A stretch of DNA of 64,000 bases from Oegoconia quadripuncta (Eukaryota; Arthropoda; Insecta; Lepidoptera; Autostichidae): the NCBI GenBank assembly GCA_949316235.1, contig OX438755.1, positions 20,669,151 to 20,733,150 on the forward strand, given 5' to 3'. The notes beneath the pieces were generated by a model. It ran no database searches, was not told the origin of the DNA, and saw only the letters and a list, made by a program, of their open reading frames with translations. This document shows, piece by piece, positions 42,769 to 54,531 of the stretch (position 1 is its first letter; each line of letters starts with the position of its first letter). The position numbers were made by a program, and so were the translations under genes.

Positions 42769-43210
42769 TAAATCTGTTTGAGTAATATTCTGTAATACGG
42801 TCAAGAGCGATCCCATTCTAATTAAAAAAAAAAATAAAAAATACGGGCCTCAGTTTGATTTTTTATGGTTGTATTTTATTTGTTTGGTTATTAAAAATTT
42901 ACCTCACCTTAGGGCACGTGAAGAAGCACGCAAAGTAGGCCCAGCTTTATCAAACTCAAAGAATATTGGATGCATCTAGTCAATTTTATATCTGTGACTA
43001 CATGATATCATTGAGGCAGGTGTTAATTTCCAAACTGCTGAGTTCGCAATTTCACTTATATACCAAGTTATTCAAATAAGCTCTATAGTAATTATTTTTC
43101 ATGGCCCAAAAGGGAATACCGAATATAATTTTGGGTGAAGTCATAACAAGTATTGATAAGTAACTGTAGGCGGGAATGTAGGTTTTAATCAAAATATGAG
43201 ATATGTTTGG

Positions 43211-43305
43211 GAAACTTGCAGGTCACATAAGTCGCCTCCGCAAAGTCAGTAATTCATTCAACGGGTTATGTATACGCTTTTTCAGTAAGGTTCCAATTGA
43301 TATAC
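43211..43305 (+). repeat. CR1-type LINE coding scrap
   Basis: cttgcaggtcacataagtcg ... gatatac is a 95-bp piece of the sequence at 44124-44215. It breaks off directly against the minus-strand LINE piece. Confidence 0.7.
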
Positions 43306-43309
43306 TTCA

Positions 43310-43800
43310 TAATGAACTTTAAAATAAAAATAAATTTATTTAAAAACAGTAACAAATAAAGAGATGGAATTAAAATATAAACTAGAACAAATGTAAAAAA
43401 TTGGGGCCGCGAGGCAAGGTACCCAAAACGCTGGCGGCGTTTCCTCATTGTATGCAGATACTTAAGCGTTGGGCGAGGAAACAACCAGCTCTCGGGTCAC
43501 CAGTGACATCGACTAAGCGCTTTGAAATATCAAAGAAAATTTTAAGAGCGCCCGGCCCCCGAGGACCTAAAGTTTCGACTCCGAAAGCTAGGAAAATGTA
43601 TTCGGAACCGATGTCTCTATATTTGTTAATTCTGATGTTTTCCTCCGTCTCGGCGGCTGCACCTGACCTCCTTGAGGTTCCTTGGTGGTGAGACGGGGCG
43701 AGAGTGTCAACACAAGTGGCATCCCACACTAAGGTCCGACCCATACTCCAAGGAATCAAGGTCATTCCCGTAAAATACCATTCGGTTCAAGGACAGTTGA
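43310..43800 (-). pseudogene. LINE C-terminal remnant (VETLGP type)
   Basis: The minus strand reads LIPWSMGRTLVWDATCVDTL, then APSHHQGTSRRSGAAAETEE, then VETLGPRGPGALKIFFDISK and DVTGDPRAGCFLAQRLSICI. This is a known LINE polyprotein tail. It keeps a 106-codon frame (43445-43765) but lacks RT motifs. Same family as 31625-31850. Confidence 0.68.
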
Positions 43801-44084
43801 CGGAGGCAAGAAAAAAAATAAAATAAATTGTACTTCATATGAATAAACATACATCGATAAATTAAATGTAACTTAAAATTTAGTACAAAGGCGGACTTAT
43901 CCCATAAAGGGATCTCTTCCAGTCAACCTTGGTAAATATAAAAGAACACATTGACTGGGCATACCAAAAAGCTAAACATTTTCATTAAAACTATGAATCT
44001 ACATATTATATACCTACTATACTACATTCATCGTCATTCAACGGTCATTTAGGCAGTGACGATTCAGGTTAAAGTTTGTGAAAA
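43801..44084 (-). repeat. LINE tail in reverse
   Basis: gtacaaaggcggacttatcc and gggatctcttccagtcaacc are the reverse of the LINE tail seen at 37500-37640. Confidence 0.55.
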
Positions 44085-44545
44085 TAGTGATAAACATGAT
44101 GTCAATACAAAAAAATAAAGATAAACTTGCAGGCCACATAAGTCGCCTCCGCAAAGTCAGTAATTCATTCAACGGGTTATGTATACGCTTTTTCAATAAG
44201 GTTCCAATTGATATACAAAATCTTCCTCTCAATAAATTTAAAGATACTATAAAACAGTAAGTTATTGACAAAGCATATTATAAAATATCAGACTATTTAG
44301 ATGATAATCATCCCTGGACATAATCAGATCGTTCGCATGCCAGGCTATTTCACAATTAATAATGAAATATAAAAACCTTTATGTAAAATCAATGAATGAT
44401 TTTAAAAGAGCAACCCTTCGAGTTTCTTGCTTGTTCTTCTCAGGGGAAAATTGCATTTTGAACAAGCAGTAGCTTAAAAAAATGTAAAATTGACTATTTT
44501 AAGTGTACTCTGTGTACAAAATAAAGCATTTTTGACTTTGACTTT
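44085..44545 (+). pseudogene. CR1-type LINE 3' end
   Basis: Coding SRLRKVSNSFNGLCIRFFNK, then VPIDIQNLPLNKFKDTIKQ with a stop in place of the next codon, then SDYLDDNHPWT. The 3' UTR and (ttgact)n tail end at 44545. Confidence 0.75.
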
Positions 44546-44589
44546 GAACAATTTCCGTATAGGTGAACATCTATTGTGGCTCACATATA

Positions 44590-45107
44590 CAGAAATCTAG
44601 TTCCACACTAAGCAACTAGGTTTGTGTTGTGTATACCAGATGGTTGATATACTACACAAATACATTTTTTTTTGTAAATAAATACATATATCAATATACC
44701 TAATCATGTGTATTTCATATCCATTTGCGTTCTCATACCGCTCACCAGTTCCAAACTGGTCCCAACAGTATACCAGCGCTCCATCCGTCCGCGGGCGGAG
44801 CACCATGCTGAGTTGGAACCATTTTGTCCCTACAGCACATAATAACTGATATTTTAGAATTTTTATTCCTGTAATACTGCTATACTGTTCTGTTCTGTAT
44901 TACCAATTGTTATAATTGTGCAATGTGCTTAGAGGCAAATAAACAAATTATCTATCTATCTATCTATCTATATAAATGAAAAACATCCATAACTCGGGTA
45001 CACATGTCCGTATCCATCATACAAACATATGCCCCTAGCGGGATTCGAAACCGCGACCTTTTGGTATAACAGCAGAGTTTCTAACCACTACACCAGACAG
45101 GTCGTCA
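44590..45107 (-). repeat. SINE-A split by a LINE tail
   Basis: SINE-A parts at 44590-44692 and 44973-45107 are separated by about 280 bp ending in caaataaacaaat and (tatc)n. The tat-rich junctions are probably the target duplication. Confidence 0.75.
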
Positions 45108-45599
45108 AATAATCGTCATATAGATGTGAATTAAATAGAAATTGACCTTTCCGATCGTTATTATCATAAATATTAACTGTATCTTTCCAAAAAAACTATA
45201 TCAGTGATTACATAAGAAAAGATTGAACGGAAGTGAAATCAGGAATCGACATCTTACTAACACAATTCTTATTTACAATAATAGAAGCTACAATTCATTA
45301 TAGAATGGAATGCCCATATAACTTCAACTGTAACGAACGACAGACAGAAAATACGAAAGGCAGACACAAAGGCAGATAATGACTTATAACACCCTACTTT
45401 TTGTGTGTCGGGTTAAAAGAACTGGGGACCGATTGTCTAACCTCTTCCGGAGCACGAAATCGCTCGCATCAAAATGCCACCAATAATTATTCACCCATCC
45501 AAGGACTGATCGCTCGACATTGCTTAACTTCGCTAACCGATATCGAATAGCAAATGTGACTACGTCACGTGTACTTTACAAATTTATGTAGTAGGTACT
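45108..45599. other. unassigned
   Basis: Nothing recognisable. Confidence 0.3.
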
Positions 45600-46075
45600 A
45601 AATCTGGGGGCACGGCCGTGCCCCCACCAAGTCGAGCAAAAAAGCGTCACGGCCGTACCATCCTTTTCTCGAAGCAATTCAGACCATTTTCGACCCCCTG
45701 TAACTTCGTTGTGGATAAAAATAGAAGACTGAAATTTTCAGTAACTATGCAGGCATTGTAAAGACACGTATATTTAAAATTTCATTCAATTTGAACCAGT
45801 ATTTTAAGAATTATAAGGGGTCAAATTTCTTAATTTTGTCAGTCACTGACTCACCGATCATCAAAATTCTAAGGCACTTCTAGCAGACCTAGAAGCTTCA
45901 AATTTGGAATATAAGTAGTGTTTGGTGTATGAATCAAGGAAAAACTAAAAAATCTAGAAAAGACAGCAAAGAAAATTAAGCCCATACAGCCAAGTCTTCA
46001 GTTAATTAAATTTTTCAATATTTTATTTTACGGCAATTATTATTATTGCGTGCGAAGCCGCGGGTTTAAGCTAGT
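45600..46075 (-). repeat. lepidopteran dispersed repeat, GCGGCTTCGC head
   Basis: On the minus strand it starts ctagcttaaacccgcggctt, has tgatcggtgagtcagtgact and ends cacggccgtgcccccag. A second copy of that end (ggtagtgcccctgccaaatc) follows at about 46090-46130. A 35-base stretch near 45980 (aagcccatacagcca) matches the 393-bp repeat family. Confidence 0.5.
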
Positions 46076-46199
46076 CCCATATAAATATAGGCGCATGGTA
46101 GTGCCCCTGCCAAATCGAGCAAAAAATGGGTATTCCGGTGATGAAAACACGTGTATTAAATTATTTATTAATGCAAAAAACGTACCTACGTGCGTATTC

Positions 46200-46420
46200 G
46201 TACTTATTACGAGTGCGTAAGGTTGTATAATTATATACCACGCGCTGCGATGCTAGCGAGTGAGCGCGGGCCGTTACTACGCGCTGCGCGGTGCTAGCGC
46301 GAGGGCGCGGGGCGGGGACAGTGGCGGGGCGCGCGGAAAGGTGAATGTCGCCGAGCGAGCAGCAGCCGCGCTCATACGCGCGAGCGACCCAATGCTGTTC
46401 GGATGTGCCCAGAATTCTTA
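46200..46420. other. CpG-rich block
   Basis: About 200 bp with many CpG (cgcgctgcgcggtgctagcg) in an AT-rich region. It could be a promoter-like island or the end of a repeat. I cannot decide. Confidence 0.3.
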
Positions 46421-46607
46421 CCTATAAGTTTGCGATTTTCATTGATAATTTCGATTGCTATATTAGTTTGACGACTAAAGGCTACTCTCATTGGTTTACT
46501 GATATTATTTGCTTACAATTTGGACGTTGTTCGGATAAATAATTTAAATAAATTAAATATTGATACTTTAAGTACCTAAGTATCTAGAAAATACAAAAAG
46601 AAATGAG

Positions 46608-47302
46608 ATCCCATCAAAAACAATACTTGTCAAAAAAACCAAGTCTCGCAACTCAGTTGTTCTGCGGTAAAAAGTTGTGAGATCCATGTAATACCAAGTC
46701 GGTTGTTAATTTATTCAGTCTCTACTTAAGCGACTTTCTGTCTTAATACGTCCAGTCTCTAAGACCACGATCGTGGTCCATAACAATTGAAAATCATTTG
46801 TGTCTGGAATCTCCGTACTCGAAGCATTAAGTTATTACGTAATAATTAACAGCAGCTTATAGTGACGCATATCAATATTAAAATTCTTTAATGTTTTATA
46901 TAAATATATTGAGACTTGGCCATCGCCTGAAAAGACGTGTAAATTCAATCGCCTGAAAACACATGTAAATTCAATTATTTAGTGCGATGGCCAAGTCTCG
47001 ATATATTTATATAAAACATTAAAGAATTTTAATATTGATATGCGTCACTATAAGCTGCTGTTAATTATTACGTAATAACTTAATGCTTCGAGTACGGAGA
47101 TTCCAGACACAAATGATTTTCAATTGTTATGGACCACGATCGTGGTCTTAGAGACTGGACGTATTAAGACAGAAAGTCGCTTAAGTAGAGACTGAATAAA
47201 TTAACAACCGACTTGGTATTACATGGATCTCACAACTTTTTACCGCAGAACAACTGAGTTGCGAGACTTGGTTTTTTTGACAAGTATTGTTTTTGATGGG
47301 AT
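46608..47302. repeat. long palindrome: 319-bp arms, 57-bp spacer
   Basis: Arms 46608-46926 and 46984-47302 are near-perfect reverse complements. I noticed one mismatch, near the inner end. The spacer holds two 26-bp direct repeats starting cgcctgaaaa. Internal parts are themselves palindromic (gaccacgatcgtggtc). No protein is encoded and no clear target duplication flanks it. Confidence 0.95.
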
Positions 47303-48465
47303 ACATATTTACTCCTAATTCGAAAAGAGAAAATCTACAGACATTTAAGATTCAGAAATAAATTTTCACAGCACCTAAAAAAGGGAATTTCAATATTTTG
47401 GAGGGAAAATATTACGGCAATTTGTGGTCATTCAGAATTGCTGAAATATTTGCATTCGTTTGTCTACATTGTCTGTGGTAAATGTTAGAATGTTCTGAAT
47501 GTGCGTGATGCGAGGAGGCTCACAGTAGAGTTCAATTATTTTGAGTGACAAAAATAGTGCTCTACTCGCGCATGTAAAAGCATTTTTTAACCTTATTTAG
47601 TTAGTAATTAGTAAATTTCGAAAATGTAAATCATAAAAGCACTAGATAGAATTGGTTTTATTATTATTTAAAGACTGATCATTCTACATAAAGCATTTTC
47701 GTAACTAGATACTGTTTCAACATCGATAACACTCGATATTTCTCACCTATGAATACAATTTGTATTCTAAAATAAATAGTGCCTCCGAAATATACAAGTC
47801 CCATGAACAAATGCTATCTGTTAACGACACCCCAGAGGTGTGGACACCAATGAATGGTATGGTTGGGATATCTCTGACAACCACATTTGGAACAAAGGTC
47901 GTGAATTTATATATGTTAATTGAATTCCACTGTGAGGTTTCTATCGTCACGGACGTCATTCTGACCAGTTTGTTTTTCATTAGGCGTTCGGCTCATTGTA
48001 TTTGCGTGGGGTAAAGATATTTCAGTTCGCTAAGTTGTCTATTTACCTTCGTCTGTGGTATTTGTGCGTTGCATTCATTACTTCGTTCGTTATCGAAATA
48101 AAAACCGGCCAAGTGCGAGTCGGACTCGAGCAATAAAGTTCGATTCCATCGACTAAACGATTCTGAACACTGAGCTGATGCCTTTTTGTATACTGCAGCA
48201 CGCACTTAATATTGCTACCTAATATATTGTATTCATATAGAATAAAGACAGTGTTACTTTGGCCGTCAACGGCATCATTGAATTTTATCATCATTTCCCT
48301 AGCATCCTCACGCCCTCACGTGAACTCTGTATAATAGCATGGACGATCAGACTGTGACACTCATTCAGCATCTTACAAAGCCACTCATATAAACTTTATG
48401 AAACAGCCGTTTTTTTTTCTCGATTTCATAGTTGGTTCCATGGTGAAAGGTTTGATGTTCTGAAC

Positions 48466-48466
<1 letters not shown>
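47303..48466. other. unassigned
   Basis: Two overlapping open frames at about 47747-48014 are of coding-like length but show no family. accggccaagtgcgagtcgg at 48106 is a fragment common in lepidopteran repeats. Confidence 0.3.

Positions 48467-48551
<85 letters not shown>
48467..48551. repeat. (AC)n microsatellite
   Basis: About 85 bases of uninterrupted ac dinucleotide, then acgcgcacgcacgc. Confidence 0.98.
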
Positions 48552-48552
<1 letters not shown>

Positions 48553-49514
48553 GCACGCACGCATACGCAGGTACAGCGGCACTCAAACTAGAATAAAAAA
48601 ATAAGAAATTTTTATTTTGTTCATGTCTTCTTTTTTCTATATAGTCGTGGAAATCTATAAAGGCTTTTGCATTGTAAAAATACTCTGAAATATGTAAGCA
48701 ATACTTGTTAACTTTAAGCTGTTGATTTCCCTAATAAAAATAAATAAATAAATAGTGTTTGGATAGAAACATTAAATGTCTAATGATTGAAACAATATCC
48801 ATTGTTCACCTTATGAATATACAGAAGTGAGTTGTGAGCCCATCGCCGTTCTTGACATGATCCCAACGTTGTAACGTGCAAAACCATAAATTATTTTTAA
48901 TGGAAAGTTCCTTAGGCGCCTTTTACGGCACCCACGGAAAGAGACAGGTTTGTTCTATTCTATTTGAGTGCCAAAACTACACACAACAGTATCTTCTTAA
49001 TAGTCCGGCTAAAAATACATAATATATTTTAGTGAAAGGAAGGCATGTCGTTCACAACATTTGCATTTCGCATTTCTCCCTGCTCCTTAAACTATTCTCA
49101 CAGTGCACGAAGCTGTTTGCTTGCAAATGTGGGCTAAACTAGACTATTCCAGTTTCTACGTCGGTTTTGTATTCGTTTTGCCTTTGCAATGGCGGGAAAC
49201 TGCATTTTTACAATATTTCGTACATTTGTGAGAGTCGTAACAGGGATTTCTCCGGAAAGTGCCCTATTCTGCACGGGCACGGAAGATGTTCTTGACGACA
49301 GGAGCAGGAATCAAATTTTTGCTCATATCGCTTTGTTTTTATGCCATTAACAAAATATTTTATTCCATCAACAAAAGATAACAATCTTGTACTAACTTTT
49401 CAGGGCATACTTTTAAGTTGCGTAAAACTTGTGTACCCTAACACTCTGCTCTACTTTGTAGGCTTCTAGCTCTATCTTCTAGGTGAAGATGATTGATAAC
49501 ATTCTAGGTATTAA
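48552..49514. other. unassigned
   Basis: A repeat piece at 48830-48960 is the reverse of 32455-32550. Otherwise nothing. Confidence 0.35.
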
Positions 49515-49818
49515 CCGCCTCCGTGGCTGTAAATAACATTGGGTTTACGATTCGGAGGTCGCGGGTTCGATCCCCAGCGGGGTGCATGTTTAAGTACTCG
49601 GTTTGGTTGGTGGTAGCGCATTTTAAAATGTCCGCCTGGCTAGCTACCACTATTTTATCTAAATCTGCCGGCAAGCAGCAATGTTAATAGCATTGTTGTG
49701 TTCCGGTTGTCAGAGATAAGATAGCCGGTCCCCCAAATGTGTTGGGGTTTCCGGGTCAGTACGCTTTCAACCTCATCTTCACTTAACATCAGCTGTGATT
49801 GAGGTCAAGTACGAACGT
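49515..49818 (+). repeat. SINE-B, nearly full length
   Basis: Head, B box gggttcgatccccagc, body and short A-run. Followed by a duplicated gtaggcttctagctctatct that also precedes it at about 49460. Confidence 0.82.
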
Positions 49819-51246
49819 AAAAAAATTTTCTCCTCTCCTCTCCTTTGTAGGCTTCTAGCTCTATCTTCGAGGTGAAGATGATTGATTACATTCTAGGTAT
49901 AAGTAGTTATAAAAGTCTATATTTTATGTAGTAAACTTGATTTCCTGCTAACGCATTTAAAGCCTTTAAAAATCATGTTTTAGTTTTCTAAAAATGTAGC
50001 TTTGCGACAAAACTTTATAATTGTTTTAAAATTTTTAGCCATTTCATGCGTAACCTTGCTTTCCCCAATTACGTGCAATATAATACGATTGAGCACGTAA
50101 TTCAAGTCACTATGGAATGTGAACGAATCAGAGCGATGAAAACTAACAATTTGAAGCATATTGGTATGGTAAATAGCATCATGGTCGCTCCAAATTCTGA
50201 AGCGGCTGGAATTTTACAAAAGAGAGCCATATTAATGCTAGCATTTAATTAAAATCCTGTTTAAAATAAATGAAAACACAATAAATGAAAACATTGGCTA
50301 CACTAGTTCGTAGAAGTTCTTTTTATAATCCCGTAGTCAGAATGTGCCGCTTGTACAATGAAACTGTGGTTGAGTTTTCTTCCTTAGATATTTTTGTACA
50401 CAATTTACTTACGTTTAGAAGGCAAACAAAGCTGATATTTTGTAATTAAGTTTGGCTAAGTTTATTTTGGAGTCACAAAACTTTTGGAACAATTAATTAC
50501 TTCATCACCGATAATTGAATGTTTGTTAGATTGATTGTTACACAGCTAGCATGATATTAATATTTCACTCTGTGCATACATACCCAGAGTTATAGTCTAG
50601 TTTTATAAGTTCTATGTATACCTATTCGGCCTTGTAATACTGTAACTTGTTCTGTATGTCCAATAAAATAAATAAAAGCGGTAGTAGCTTGGACATACCG
50701 ACTGACAGATAAATGCAATAATTTTTTTTTATTTCCAGTAGATTTAAATTGACATTCAACAAATGATATCATGTATCTTACGTTGAAATAACTGCTTGAA
50801 GTTTGAAATAAATAAAAGAAGTATTTTCTAACTATCAAATAAATCCTGAAATCTCAAATATATTATATATTTTTCAGTAAATAGAACACCATTTGTGAAT
50901 ACATGTATAAGAGCGGTGAAAATAGCTCAAGTGACGATATTAACTTAGAATATTATAATTCAGTAAACGATACAGCATGTAAAAAATGTTTTTTTATTGT
51001 GCAGACGGGGAGCATTATTATTATACGAATTTTAATTTATTGTCGTAATGCTTTCACCATTTCCTGTGAAAAGAAGACAATTTTAGCCTTACATTTCTAC
51101 TTTAAACTCGGAATCGGGTTATTTCTGCGAGGGCGTGAAGTGGTTCCATTTTCAAATTGTTGTGCTACATCTTTTATATTAAAACTCGGTTTCCGCTAGC
51201 GACTTCGTCCGCGTGGATCTCAAAATTAAATTTAACCTATCACTTG
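49819..51246. other. unassigned
   Basis: Short open frames at 50046-50252 and 50903-51199 have no recognisable domains. The 50740-50800 segment is repeated in reverse at 51640-51720. Confidence 0.3.
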
Positions 51247-51248
51247 TA

Positions 51249-51535
51249 TTAGGTCCTTACCTATGAAATTGGCGTTTTGTATGAAGAATATCATTAAGAC
51301 TGTTTTCTCCATACAAACATTTTTGTTTTTTTTTTTGGGAACGGCAAATCCAAATTTATCTAAATGTTGTTTGTATTATCGGATAACATTAAGTTAAGTA
51401 TAGGCTGCGTTAATTTTTAAAAGTAACCGCTTTATAAAAGTTTCAGCGAATCTAAGAAATGATTATGGGAAGCATATAAAAAGAGCTCTGTTCAATCTTT
51501 TTTATTTTGTGATTTAGCCCAGAAATTAAAAAATT
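51249..51535. mobile_element. MITE, family TTAGGTC, 3' truncated
   Basis: The left end ttaggtccttacctatgaaa with TA before it is present, with the body. The right end is lost. Confidence 0.78.
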
Positions 51536-52394
51536 TACAATATAACTAAATGCACAAACAGACAGACGTGGATACAAAATTATTATCTATTTATTGACCA
51601 CGTGATTGTGTAGATTCAAAGCATTCCAAATAATAATTTTGTTTATAAAAATAATAACTTCAAACTTCAAGCATTTCATTTCAACGTAAGATACATGATG
51701 TCATTTGTTGAATGTCAATTTAAATCTATTGGAAATAAAAATAGGGCTAAGCATTTTTCGGTCAGTCAGTATGTCCAAGCTACCACCGCTTCGGAAAGGG
51801 AAATCATCTGTGGGGAAAGAAGCGGCGCAAGAAACCCACAAAGAAAGGTAAGAAACGAAACACGAAACTAGTCGGCGGTAGTCCAGTATAAATACGTAAT
51901 AACTTCCTATAATCTTAAAGTTCCTGATTTTTTGTAGCAGGATAGAGTCCCATCAGTAATAGAATAAAAAAGTTTTTTTAACCATTCTGTAGCTTCCTTT
52001 AGGTATAGTATAGATATTTAGTAGTAGTCACAAAACCTACAGTATTAAATTAAAGTTACCACTGTGAGTTTCATTGCATTGTTCAAGATGCCAAGATCTC
52101 CTAAAACAATTTTCAAAAAATTAATCATAGCCTACTTTATATTTTCTAAAAATACTTTGAAGAGTCGTGATATTTGTCCTCGGTGAAATTTTTCATGAAG
52201 ATAAAGATGTTATTGATCGATTTTTCATAAATAGTTACAGGAGTTCTAAGCATATTCTCCGACGATGAAAGCAAGCTACCGATTTATTGGAAAACATTTT
52301 TATCTTATCATTGTCAGGTACTCTATCTTTATTCTTTATTGCACAAAAGAAATAATTAGAAAACAGAAAATGTGTAAAAAGGTGAGCTTATCTC
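51536..52394. other. unassigned
   Basis: Nothing beyond the reverse copy of the 50740-50800 segment. Confidence 0.3.
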
Positions 52395-52862
52395 TAAAGA
52401 GTGGATGGTTCAGCCAAGTACCAACTAGCTGCACTCGATTCTGTGGAACGACGTGCCATGAGACTTATAGGTGATAGTTCGATGACTGCTAAATTGCAGA
52501 GCCTTGAACACCGTCGCAAAGTCGCCTGTCTCTCAGTTTTTTACAGGATGCATTTCGGGGAGTGTGCGTTGGAATTACATAATCTTATTCCACCGTCACC
52601 CTTCCATCTTCGGACCACTAGGCGTGGGGAGGGATTCAACCCGTATATAGTTAATATATACGATTTTTCATTCTTCATTCATCATCCGAACAGCCAAGGC
52701 ATGGAACTCCCTTCCGGCGTCAGTCTTTCCTGAATCCTACAACCTTGGGATCTTCAAGAGCAGACTGAATGGGCAATTACTGGGATCGCGTGGTTCATCT
52801 TCGACCACATCGTCACTTCCCATCAGGTGAGATTGTGGTCAAACGCGAATCCAGTCCGTCCT
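52395..52862 (+). pseudogene. LINE 3' end
   Basis: The frame reads SLEHRRKVACLSVFYRMHFG, then LHNLIPPSPFHLRTTRRGEG. It is frameshifted after the Phe-rich stretch. The 3' UTR includes cgtcacttcccatcaggtga without the MITE seen at 23407. Confidence 0.72.
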
Positions 52863-52984
52863 AAAAAAAAAAGATATCTTTCCCAGCAACGTTAGGAACG
52901 TAACACGGGGCAACAAATAAAAATGAGGAACTAAAAAATCTTTCTATCCATGCGCAAAAAATATATAATACGTCAAAAGTGTAT

Positions 52985-53308
52985 TTATGAACAACGGGTT
53001 TGTACTTGACCTCATTCACACCTGATGTTAAGTGAAGATGAAGTCGAAGGTGAAAGCGTACTGCCCCGGAAACCCCAACGCATTTGGGGGACTGGCTATT
53101 TTATCTTTGACAACCGGTACACAACAATGTTATTAACATTGCTGCTTGGCGAAGATTTAGATAAGATGGTGGTAGCTAGCCAGGCGGACATTTAAAATGC
53201 CCTACCAACAACCAAACCGAGTACTTAAACATGTACCCCGCTGGGGATCGAACCCGCGACCTCCGAATCGTAAACTCAATGTTGTTTACATTGAGCCACG
53301 GAGGCGGT
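52985..53308 (-). repeat. SINE-B, full length
   Basis: All parts present in reverse, head ending ccacggaggcggt. Confidence 0.85.
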
Positions 53309-53719
53309 TGAGAGGCGGTGGGTCGCCTCAGACGAAGGAAATGTATGTTTTCGTTTAATAAATTTATATTTAATAACCAGCTAATGACAAACCTGCTATC
53401 ATCCCTTGCAAATTTGTATTTGTATCCCCCGTGAAGTAAAGGATTTTTTTTGTGCAAAAAGTTTCTAATTACCTACTTTCTAGTGAGCTAATTTCCTCGG
53501 AGAGTGGTAGCCTTTGAAGGCATGAAAACATTTTTCTTTGACGTCTCGTGTCGTTTGTGGCTTATAAAAACTCGAAACACTTTAATTAAGAATACATATA
53601 AATTCATAAAGTAGATACAGGGTCATGGGGTACGAAGGTTAGCTGTAAGCAACGCGTTTGACCGCAAAATTAAGTAGGTTTGTAATAAGAAAATGGGAGA
53701 ATTTACAAGACAAAATCAG

Positions 53720-54175
53720 ATTTATGAATATGTCGCAGATAGCGATAAATTAGCGATAGAATTCATTATTCGAATGGTATACTATCATAATACGCGATTT
53801 GCTGTGGGGACTAAACTTGGTGGCGCTGGTGTCGCCGAAAGTGGCGCGGTGACGATGTTAACAGTTATATTAGGTCTTCACATCGAAAATGGGACACACT
53901 TTTCCACCAGCCGTCGAAGCAGTCGGACCACCAGACATCAACGACTGCGAGTGATCCTGATTACCTACAATCACCGACGCGTGGAAGAATCCGGTGAGTC
54001 GTTAACTAATAAGAAGTTGATCATGGGATTTGAGCAAGGAGGAACTAGACAAGTCATGGTCATAATCGAATGTAAATACGTTGTGGATTTGCCTATAGTA
54101 GTTTGCAATAATGTCGCTATTGCTCGAGCCACCCTTTACCACGCGACCCTTTATCGCTAGCAACGCCCCCCCACA
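53720..54175 (+). repeat. repeat family X, longest copy
   Basis: About 450 bp with acttggtggcgctggtgtcg, gcgcggtgacgatgttaaca, ggaagaatccggtgagtcgt and gctcgagccaccctttacca. An open frame of 155 codons (53693-54160) spans it, but the other copies do not keep this frame, so I do not call it a gene. Confidence 0.55.
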
Positions 54176-54226
54176 CGCCCATCATCTAATATTAAACATT
54201 ATCACTAAATTTTCAGTTCACATGAC

Positions 54227-54285
54227 GACCTGTTTGGTGTAGTGGTTAGCAATTCTGACCACTATACCAAAAGGTTGCGGGTTCG
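54227..54285 (+). repeat. SINE-A, left part (split by copia element)
   Basis: The SINE head runs to gttgcgggttcg and resumes at 58936 after the retrotransposon. Confidence 0.88.
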
Positions 54286-54473
54286 TGATGATGTTTTGGG
54301 TCGTTGCCGCAGCAGAGAAACACTTTATTATATCAATCAATCTGTAATCCAGTTAAAAAATATTGCAAGCCTGTCACATACAAAAACGGTGGGAAAAGGA
54401 AGGAACTTTGACATAAAAGAATAAATTTGTTTTTGTTGACCACAATACGGCCTGTTTTCATTGCACCTTCACA
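54286..54473 (-). repeat. copia 3' LTR
   Basis: 188 bp, TG...CA ends, identical to the 5' LTR as read by eye. Confidence 0.95.
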
Positions 54474-54531
54474 CCCTTCCTCAATGAAAACCATCTAATA
54501 ATAAAGAAGTAAAAGAAACGATTGTTTTTGC

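Noticed and set aside
47747..48014. Overlapping 77- and 84-codon frames
   Set aside because: No domain, no splice support and no similar copy. Could be real, but nothing supports it.
48365..48586. Open frames of Cys-Val repeats
   Set aside because: These are translations of the (AC)n microsatellite.
53693..54160. 155-codon plus-strand frame
   Set aside because: It lies on repeat family X, whose other copies do not preserve the frame.
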